DNA from: Candidatus Chloroploca mongolica
GTDB lineage: Bacteria; Chloroflexota; Chloroflexia; Chloroflexales; Chloroflexaceae
Assembly: GCF_004762035.2 (NCBI RefSeq)
Contig: NZ_SIJK02000038.1
Location: 1-46,842, forward strand
Length of the DNA: 46,842 nt
Direction of reading: 5' to 3'
In this document: in pieces, positions 40,842-46,842 of the stretch
Position numbering within the stretch: the stretch's first letter is position 1
Layout of the letters: every line of letters starts with the position of its first letter
Program-made: the position numbers and the translations under genes
The notes under the pieces: generated by a model
Database searches by the model: none
What the model was told of the DNA's origin: nothing
What the model saw: the letters and a program-made list of their open reading frames with translations, nothing else

Positions 40842-42221
40842 ATGGAACACAAACTTTGGGGTGGACGGTTTGCCGAGCCGACGGCAGCGACAATGCGTCG
40901 CTTCAATGATTCGTTTCGCTTTGACCGCCGCCTGGCCGAGGTCGACATTGACGGGAGCATCGCATGGGCTGGAGCGCTGCTCGAAGCAGGCCTGATCAAT
41001 CGCGAAGAGTACGAAGCGCTTTGTCAAGGCTTGGAACTGGTACGCCGTGAATTTGCCGATGGCAGCTTTGAAGCGATCGAAGGCGACGAAGATATTCACA
41101 CCGCCGTCGAGCGTCGGCTCCACGAACTGGTGGGTGTTGTCGCGCTCAAGCTGCACACTGGGCGTTCGCGCAATGATCAGGTAGCCACCGATATGCGCCT
41201 CTTTGCGATCAGCGCGGGGCGGCAAATCGATCAGCGCCTGCTCGGGCTGCAACTCGCCCTGCTGACCCAGGCCGAAGCCCATGCCTCCACGCTGATGCCG
41301 GGCTATACGCACCTGCAACGGGCGCAACCAATCACCTTCGGGCACTGGTGCCTTGCGTATGTCGAAATGTTCGAGCGCGACCGTCAGCGCGTGCATGAAG
41401 CAACAGCGCGGGCACGCACGCTCCCGCTCGGTGCAGGCGCACTGGCGGGTAACAGCCTGGGCATCGAGCGCGAACGGCTGACCGAGGCCCTTGATGAGTT
41501 TGACGCGGTGGCTGGCAACTCGCTTGATGCCGTCTCGGATCGTGATTACGTGGCCGAACTGCTCTTCACCTTTGCCCTGACTGGCGTCCACCTCAGCCGT
41601 CTCGCCGAAGATCTGGTGCTCTACAGCAGCGCCGAGTTTGGTTTTGTCGAACTGGCCGACGCCTACAGCACCGGATCGAGTCTGATGCCCCAAAAGAAGA
41701 ACCCGGATAGCATGGAACTGCTACGGGGCAAAAGCGGGCGGCTCATCGGCAATCTCGTCACGCTGCTCACCGTGCTCAAAGGGCTGCCGATGACCTACAA
41801 CAAAGACATGCAAGAGGACAAAGAGCCCTTCTTTGACAGCCTGGACACGCTTGATCTGAGCCTTGAGGTCGCGGCGGCAGTCGTAGCGACGATGGAGGCC
41901 CGGCACGAGCGGATGCGGGCAGCGCTCGATGATGCGATGCTCGCGACTGACCTGGCGGATGACTTGGTGCGGCGCGGCGTGCCCTTCCGCGAGGCGCACG
42001 GCAAAGTAGGGCGCCTGGTACGGCGGGCGCTTGAACTGCACCTGCCGATGCGCGAATTGCCCCTGGTTGAATATCAGGCGGTGCAACCGGAACTTGACCA
42101 TACCGTCTACAGTCTTTTTGATATGGCCCAGAGTGTCGCACGCAAAGATAGCCTGGGCGGCACCGCACCCGAACGCGTCCTTGAACAGTGTGCCCGCTGG
42201 CGCGATCTGCTTGATGAGTAA
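40842..42221 (+). CDS. argH: Argininosuccinate lyase
   Basis: A 459-residue enzyme of the fumarase/aspartase superfamily. It has the signature GSSLMPQKKNPD and the conserved segments GGRFAEPTAATMRRFN, EGDEDIHTAVERRL, LHTGRSRNDQVATD and GYTHLQRAQP. It releases arginine and fumarate from argininosuccinate. It follows the nucleotidyltransferase-like gene by 10 bases. Confidence 0.97.
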   Translation: MEHKLWGGRFAEPTAATMRRFNDSFRFDRRLAEVDIDGSIAWAGALLEAGLINREEYEALCQGLELVRREFADGSFEAIEGDEDIHTAVERRLHELVGVVALKLHTGRSRNDQVATDMRLFAISAGRQIDQRLLGLQLALLTQAEAHASTLMPGYTHLQRAQPITFGHWCLAYVEMFERDRQRVHEATARARTLPLGAGALAGNSLGIERERLTEALDEFDAVAGNSLDAVSDRDYVAELLFTFALTGVHLSRLAEDLVLYSSAEFGFVELADAYSTGSSLMPQKKNPDSMELLRGKSGRLIGNLVTLLTVLKGLPMTYNKDMQEDKEPFFDSLDTLDLSLEVAAAVVATMEARHERMRAALDDAMLATDLADDLVRRGVPFREAHGKVGRLVRRALELHLPMRELPLVEYQAVQPELDHTVYSLFDMAQSVARKDSLGGTAPERVLEQCARWRDLLDE

Positions 42222-42236
42222 GGAGCAAGCCCAGTC

Positions 42237-42770
42237 ATGACCAGTCCGTTGTATCAGCCACCGGTAACCTTGCCCAGCCTGAACGTAAGTTCTAAAGCCA
42301 CCGTCATCATTCGGCGGGCGCGGGTCAGCGATATACCACGGTTATATGAGATGATCAACTACTACGCCTTGCGCGGCGATATGTTACCCAAAACGCTCGA
42401 TCAACTCTACAATCGGGTACGTTCCTTCAACGTCGCCGAAGCCGACGGCGAAGTGGTCGGCTCGGCGGCACTCAATATCACCTGGGCGGACCTGGCGGAA
42501 GTGGTGAGCCTGACCGTGCATCCCGACTTCCAGGGGCGCGGACTGGGCCGTTATCTGGTCGAGCCGCTCTTTGACGAAGCCCGTGAACTGGGCATCCCGA
42601 CGATCTTTGCACTCACCTTGCAAGTCGGCTTTTTCAGTCGTCTCGGCTTTCGCGAAGTGCCCAAGTTACGCCTGCCACACAAAATCTGGCAAGACTGCAA
42701 CACCTGCTTCAAGCAAGATCGCTGCGACGAAGTAGCCATGGTGCGTGAGATCCCCATCGAGGGTGCGTAA
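42237..42770 (+). CDS. Short N-acetylglutamate synthase-like GNAT (ArgA-type)
   Basis: A 177-residue GNAT protein. RRARVSDIPRLYEMINYYALRGDMLPKTLDQLY and LTVHPDFQGRGLGRYLVEPL match the short ArgA proteins that make N-acetylglutamate from acetyl-CoA and glutamate. The C-terminus contains a Cys pair, CNTCFKQDRCD, common in this group. It is the last gene of the operon and ends within the inverted repeat 42752-42810. Confidence 0.85.
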   Translation: MTSPLYQPPVTLPSLNVSSKATVIIRRARVSDIPRLYEMINYYALRGDMLPKTLDQLYNRVRSFNVAEADGEVVGSAALNITWADLAEVVSLTVHPDFQGRGLGRYLVEPLFDEARELGIPTIFALTLQVGFFSRLGFREVPKLRLPHKIWQDCNTCFKQDRCDEVAMVREIPIEGA

Positions 42771-42810
42771 CAAGCCAGCGCTGTTGGCTTTTTACGCACC
42801 CTCGATGGGG
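42752..42810. terminator. Bidirectional terminator encoding matching C-termini of convergent genes
   Basis: The perfect 19-bp arms CCCCATCGAGGGTGCGTAA (42752-42770) and their reverse complement (42792-42810) enclose an 8-bp inner stem AAGCCAGC/GTTGGCTT and T-rich TTTTT. The left arm is the end of the ArgA-type gene (…PIEGA-stop) and the right arm is the end of the histidine kinase gene (…GPIEGA-stop). The two convergent proteins therefore end with the same PIEGA residues. Confidence 0.88.
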
Positions 42811-45521
42811 CCTAGCCCAGGATACGAACTGGTTTGTAGCTCATCAAACGTAGGCACATCAACGATCCAGCCCGTGGGGGCAAGGATCTGACGCAAAAAC
42901 TTGACCAGATCGGTTGTGTCTCGGGTCACCAATGGGCGAAGACTCGCGCCTTGCGGAGCCAACGCGGACGCGGGATCGTGAGGCCCACTCGAATGAACGT
43001 GGGGATCAAGTGAAGACTCATGATGAGTTGCATCAAGAAAGAGCATAGCGACAGGAATAGGGTTGGTAGAGGCATCCTGATGTAGCTGGTGAAGCAATGC
43101 CGCACGCGCAAACATCGCCAGGCGCATATCAAGCAGGATGAGATCAGGCAACAGAATGCGAGCAAGCTCTTCGCCCTGAGCCGGTGAACTTGCCATTTCA
43201 ACATGGAGGCCGACATGGGCAAGGAGGGATGCGATCTGTTCAACCAGAGCAGCATCCTCGCTGACGCAAAGCACCAACTGTGTTTCGGTGGACACCTCAA
43301 GTGCAGATGAGGGAGCACTCCCTAAGGGGGTAATCGCCTGCAAGACGCGGGTGCGCAACATTTGAGCCACCTCGGGATCGAGCACCCGTGGCAAGGTCAG
43401 GGTAAACGTCGAGCCAACCCCGGGCTGACTCTTCACTGTCACCTCGCCGCCAAGCAGATACGCAAGGCGCTGACTCAGCGCCAGACCAAGCCCCGTCCCG
43501 CCATATTTACGGGTCGTCGAAGCATCGGCCTGCATAAAATCCTGGAAGAGCATGGGCATCTGGGTCGGACTAATGCCAATACCGGTATCATGCACCGCGA
43601 AACTGATCCGCTCAGAGGCGGAACCAGCCTCACCAGCGAGGACAGTAACCTCGAGGGTAACCGTACCCTGATGCGTAAACTTACAGGCATTGCTGAGCAG
43701 ATTGAGCAAAATCTGGCGTAGTCGCATTTCATCGGTGATCATCGCACCCGCCCGTGGATGCAGAACCATACCGAGGGCATTCTGGTTCTGTTTGGCAAGA
43801 GGGCCTGCGGTATCAAGCACTGCCTCGATCAATTCAGACACATTCAACGGTTTTATCTCGACCTGCATGCGTCCAGCCTCGATCTTCGAGAGATCAAGCA
43901 CATCATCGATCAGAGCCTGAAGCTGTTTGCCGGCACTCTTGATGCGGCCCAGATCATGCATCACTTCTGCCGGGGCCGTATCTTTAAACGAGCGGATCAA
44001 GAGTTCGGCATAGCCGATAATCGCAGTAAGCGGCGTACGCAACTCGTGGCTCATCGTGGCAAGGAACTGGCTCTTGGCGCGATTCGCCGCATCAGCGGCA
44101 TCTCTAGCATCGCGGAGAGCATGCTCAATCTGTTTGCGCTGGGTAATATTGCGGACAATCGCCTGGGTCGCAACCGTATCACCATCACGAAATGGCAAGA
44201 CCACCACCTCGGTCTCGATCACGGAACCATCAGAACGCAGCAGCATACGATCACGCAAAACGGGTGTGCCATCAGGCTGGGGCACAAGCTCGCCAAGCAC
44301 AGGATCAACCGGCTGCCCGACGATTGGCTGAGGCGAACGCTGGCCCAGGAGTTGGCTTGCGGCTGGATTGGCATAGCGCACCGTCTGACCATCGTGGACA
44401 ATGATGGCATCCGGCGACAACTCGGTCAACTGGCGATAGCGCTGGGCGCTCTCGCTGATGCGCTGTTGGGCCTGCCGCAAGCGTTCAAGCATCGCATTGA
44501 TAGACGTAGCAAGCTGGGCAATTTCATCACGCCCCTTCACGGCAACCCGCGCCTCGGGCTGATCAGGTTGAACGGCTCCAACCTGGTCACGCAACGCAAT
44601 CATGCGCCTCAAGACCGTACGCTCGAGCAACGCAAAGATGAGCAAGCCAAAAAGCATCCCGACCCCGACCAGCATCACCATATACTGGCGTGAAGCCTGC
44701 TGACCAAGTTGGTACACTTCGCGAGGCAACTCGACCGTCAGCAGCACACCCGATCCGCCATAGAGATCATCAAACTGGGTGGCCCCAATGATCGTTTGAG
44801 CATCGCGTGGATAGATCGCGACTGCCTCGCCAGCAGCAAGTCCAGCCATCAACGGGGCAAACTCATTGTGGATCGCAGGATCATCAAAGTGGGTAAGCGT
44901 AAAAGGCAGGCGCGTCAACTCAGCCAGGCGCGCAAGCTCAAGGCGATTGAGATCCCGCGCCATCAGCAACGTCCCGGCGGGCGGCCCCTCACCGAGACTG
45001 GTAAGAATCGGGTGAGCCGCGAGCAACCAGAGGCGCTCATCAAGGATCAGCAGGCCAGCAAGACCCTCTGCGAACTCGTCGTGCTGCAACAACGGTGCAT
45101 TGGGGCCATCAAACCGACGCAACGCAGCAGGCGGATCAACCTGTTCACCCAATTCTAAATCAAAAGCATGTTCATAAACAATCTCGCCATCAATATTCAC
45201 AAATGCAACATAGCCAATTTTATTATTCAGAAACGTTGCATCAACAAAATTATTTTCAATAAAGGTGGGATTAGGTTCACGGACAAACGCAAACGAGTCG
45301 TCCCAGACCGCATAATCACGGGTAAGGCGGGTCAGATCAGCGAGATCGTTATTAAGTGCATTGGTGACCTGATCAACGCGCATCGCGACCGTACGTTCCT
45401 CGACTTCAGCAAAACCCTGCCCAATAATCAAGCCTACCAGCCAGAGCAACGCGCCCAGCAACATCCCGAACAGCAGGAAGGTCGCCAGCAAAATGCGGAG
45501 GCGTAGGGACACAAGATTCAT
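42792..45521 (-). CDS. Membrane sensor histidine kinase with CHASE4-like, HAMP, PAS and degenerate receiver domains
   Basis: A 909-residue protein. Membrane helices (about 8-34 and 280-299) bracket an extracytoplasmic CHASE4-like domain (…RDYAVWDDSFAFV, about 40-275). Then come HAMP (about 295-350), PAS (about 360-465), a HisKA dimerisation region with His492 in MSHELRTPL, and a HATPase_c with LSNACKFTHQG, DTGIGIS and GGTGLGLA (about 560-720). A receiver-like domain (about 740-860) has LLPDLILLDMRLA but lacks the usual Lys and acid set, so it is probably not phosphorylated. It is convergent with the arginine operon and is orphan in this window. Confidence 0.9.
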   Translation of the reverse strand: MNLVSLRLRILLATFLLFGMLLGALLWLVGLIIGQGFAEVEERTVAMRVDQVTNALNNDLADLTRLTRDYAVWDDSFAFVREPNPTFIENNFVDATFLNNKIGYVAFVNIDGEIVYEHAFDLELGEQVDPPAALRRFDGPNAPLLQHDEFAEGLAGLLILDERLWLLAAHPILTSLGEGPPAGTLLMARDLNRLELARLAELTRLPFTLTHFDDPAIHNEFAPLMAGLAAGEAVAIYPRDAQTIIGATQFDDLYGGSGVLLTVELPREVYQLGQQASRQYMVMLVGVGMLFGLLIFALLERTVLRRMIALRDQVGAVQPDQPEARVAVKGRDEIAQLATSINAMLERLRQAQQRISESAQRYRQLTELSPDAIIVHDGQTVRYANPAASQLLGQRSPQPIVGQPVDPVLGELVPQPDGTPVLRDRMLLRSDGSVIETEVVVLPFRDGDTVATQAIVRNITQRKQIEHALRDARDAADAANRAKSQFLATMSHELRTPLTAIIGYAELLIRSFKDTAPAEVMHDLGRIKSAGKQLQALIDDVLDLSKIEAGRMQVEIKPLNVSELIEAVLDTAGPLAKQNQNALGMVLHPRAGAMITDEMRLRQILLNLLSNACKFTHQGTVTLEVTVLAGEAGSASERISFAVHDTGIGISPTQMPMLFQDFMQADASTTRKYGGTGLGLALSQRLAYLLGGEVTVKSQPGVGSTFTLTLPRVLDPEVAQMLRTRVLQAITPLGSAPSSALEVSTETQLVLCVSEDAALVEQIASLLAHVGLHVEMASSPAQGEELARILLPDLILLDMRLAMFARAALLHQLHQDASTNPIPVAMLFLDATHHESSLDPHVHSSGPHDPASALAPQGASLRPLVTRDTTDLVKFLRQILAPTGWIVDVPTFDELQTSSYPGLGPIEGA

Positions 45522-45855
45522 AAGGTAGACATTTCGTACTCAACACCATCCCAGGGCACTTCTGTACCCATTATACAGCGCTGATCTTACTAAACACACG
45601 CAAGATGGAACTCAGTAGTGTGTAACCTAAGTTTTCTGCTCTCGGTATTGGCTTCGACAAGCTCAACCAACGGCGGACCTCACATGCCTTGAAGACCTGT
45701 GAGGTCTGACGGGAGATCACCCTGTTGTTCGCGGCGCCACTGGCCTGCGGGCCATTTAGTACTCAGAGTGACAACCGAGCGGGAAACGTAGGTAACAGAC
45801 GGCCTCATTCATCTACAGAATAAACGGCACCTAGTATAAGTTTTTGGGGAATCTT
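45522..45855. other. Non-coding region with repeat fragments
   Basis: No gene is seen. It holds one AGACCTGTGAGGTCTGA arm (near 45690-45708) also present at 26941-26955. The sequence before 45856 has GGGGA as a ribosome-site-like motif for the broken gene. Confidence 0.55.
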
Positions 45856-46002
45856 ATGAAGCCGTTGCATATGCTTTGGATCGTTGTCGTTGCTGTTGTG
45901 CTCGTCGTATTGCCCGGGCGTGTTGCCGCTCAGGACAGCAGTTCGGTCAGCGGTATCATCACCTACAACGAACGCGTTGCGTTGCCCCCAACGCTGTGGT
46001 AA
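45856..46002 (+). pseudogene. Truncated YbaY/YscW-like secreted protein
   Basis: MKPLHMLWIVVVAVVLVVLPG… is a signal/membrane segment, then SVSGIITYNERVALPP, the start of YbaY/YscW-like proteins (VxGxVTYxxRxALPPxAVVxV). After ALPP the frame stops at 46002. Shifting frame by one base gives ALPPNAVVTCRL for a few residues, which suggests a frameshift in the CCCCCAA run. No further match continues. Confidence 0.55.
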
Positions 46003-46098
46003 CTTGCAGATTGCCCGCATTATCCCCGACCGACCCGCAGACGTGATGGAAACGCCACCAGTTGTGACCCTTCTTGTAGCCAGCGCATCGCGGCGACC

Positions 46099-46329
46099 AT
46101 GCGGGCGGCCCTCGATGATCCGGCGCTTGTGCAGCGTGCCCCACTCGCTGAACTTGCGCTGAAGCCGGTGCCCAACAATCTGCCGGTGCCGCCAACACCG
46201 CTGCTTGGGCGCTCAACGGAACTGAGAGCGCTGCGCGCACTGCTGATGCGCCGCGCCCTACGTCGCGCCGATCCCGAAGCCAACCTGATCGTAACCCACC
46301 GCAGGCAAGGGTATGAGTTGGTGAGTTGA
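46099..46329 (+). pseudogene. Mosaic remnant of a STAND/winged-helix regulator
   Basis: The frame holds NNLPVPPTPLLGRSTELRALRALL, typical of the region leading into the P-loop of AfsR/LuxR-type ATPases, then changes into RADPEANLIVTHRRQGYELVS, which resembles the end of an OmpR-type winged-helix domain. No P-loop follows. It appears to be a fossil joining pieces of two genes. Confidence 0.45.
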
Positions 46330-46351
46330 AGGCCAGCAAAGCTGGCCTTCA
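46327..46351 (-). terminator. GGCCAGC-AAA-GCTGGCC hairpin
   Basis: Arms 46327-46337 and 46341-46351 (11 bp) with an AAA loop. It overlaps the stop of the leftward small gene at 46349. The apex is shared with the hairpins at 2183-2245 and, partly, 22011-22057. Confidence 0.7.
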
Positions 46352-46531
46352 AGGGTACGTAACTTGAGTTTCAGAGATAAGAATGATTTGCTGAGAATGC
46401 AACTCACGTAAAATAAGCGAAAGCTCATCTTGAGATAGAGTCTTTCGAAACAAAGAGTTTATCGTACTAAGCAAAGCCTCAACCGTTTTAGGGCGTGCAT
46501 TTCCTCTGTTTTGAAGGTCTTTTTTGACCAT
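46349..46531 (-). CDS. 60-residue hypothetical protein
   Basis: MVKKDLQNRGNARPKTVEALLSTINSLF…LSQDELSLILRELHSQQIILISETQVTYP. Its composition is richer in AT than the neighbours, with GAAGG six bases before the ATG. LSQDELSLILRELHSQQIILI looks like a winged-helix fragment, as in the C-terminal part of NYN/PIN proteins, but this is weak. No family recognised. Confidence 0.5.
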   Translation of the reverse strand: MVKKDLQNRGNARPKTVEALLSTINSLFRKTLSQDELSLILRELHSQQIILISETQVTYP

Positions 46532-46842
46532 AGTTGACCTTCATATTACCTCCTTAGACACAGCAGTTATTCAGCTTCTGTAAATAACATACACGATTGG
46601 CATTACCAGAGCGTAGCAATCGTGCAGAAGCCAAACATGTAACACTCTCATACGACAACAAGAATTCGCATGCGTCTCCATGAGAGTAACCTTCACATAT
46701 CACCCTGAGTACCAAGTGGCCCACGGGCCAGTGGTGTGGAGAGAAACCGTGCCGGTGCGTAGCCTGCCCTGTCACCCCGAACGGAGCGAGATACGGTAAT
46801 GTTTGTCAAGTCCCTCCTCTTCGCCAACCCGCCGACCGGGCC
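46532..46842. other. Non-coding window edge
   Basis: No gene is supported. AAGGAGGT near 46549-46556 on the minus strand may serve an 18-codon overlapping frame upstream of the 60-residue gene. Otherwise nothing notable. Confidence 0.4.

Overview
The window looks like a chromosomal segment of a filamentous anoxygenic phototroph-type Chloroflexota (Chloroflexus/Oscillochloris/Roseiflexus relatives). This is judged from the protein style (secreted BNR and 'ETG..W..NGG..FG.P' repeat proteins, multi-membrane glycosyltransferases, STAND-TPR ATPases, Rpn-type proteins) and from the many hairpin repeats between genes. No rRNA, tRNA or CRISPR array was recognised.

Main discovery: positions 2486-13220 are a 10.7-kb integrative element inserted in the first permease gene of a three-gene ABC-2 exporter operon (ATPase 1168-2163, permease A split into 2270-2496 and 13210-13788, permease B 13793-14578). 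An 11-bp direct repeat, ATGAATATCGT, marks the two junctions; removing one copy plus the element restores an in-frame 264-residue permease. The element encodes a large serine recombinase, an excisionase-like HTH protein, a membrane protein, a membrane-anchored FtsK/HerA-type DNA translocase, a ribbon-helix-helix protein, an SplB-like radical SAM protein, a PrimPol/DUF3987-type replication protein, an adenine methyltransferase-like protein and several small proteins. It has no capsid genes. The gene set resembles the actinomycete AICE plan (integrase, excisionase, replication protein, FtsK-like translocase). Two inverted arrays of GCTACAC repeats flank most of its genes.

The most unusual point is that attP lies inside the recombinase gene. 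In the integrated state the recombinase reading frame runs through attL into the host permease gene (antisense) and gains a 102-residue foreign tail. In the circle it would read through attP into the other end of the element, take a 19-residue native tail ending in IAA, stop at 13150, and be followed 24 bp later by an 85-residue protein gene. Integration therefore changes the recombinase C-terminus and uncouples a downstream gene.

Region by region. 1-1100: hairpins, tandem repeats and a BNR-propeller gene. 1168-14578: ABC exporter with the element. 14637-19327: a secreted repeat protein, a GNAT acetyltransferase and a STAND-TPR ATPase. 19364-19970: a YefM-YoeB toxin-antitoxin pair with its TGTACA operator. 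20079-21939: a ParA-like ATPase overlapping an alpha/beta-hydrolase. 22099-28498: secreted BNR, concanavalin-like and von Willebrand A proteins around a GT4 glycosyltransferase. 28499-30650: a decayed area with a solo LuxR-type HTH gene and its truncated duplicate, a MITE-like element and a broken Rpn gene. 30666-36275: two large membrane glycosyltransferase-like proteins around a methyltransferase. 36386-36582: a second, inverted MITE-like copy.

36603-42770 is an arginine-biosynthesis operon: argG, a histidine-phosphatase gene, argJ, a nucleotidyltransferase-like gene, argH and a short argA-type N-acetylglutamate synthase. It has a good sigma-70 promoter, an Arg-rich leader peptide and a terminator ahead of argG, which together suggest ribosome-mediated attenuation. 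A convergent hybrid-type histidine kinase follows (42792-45521). The right edge (45522-46842) holds gene fossils and one small hypothetical gene.
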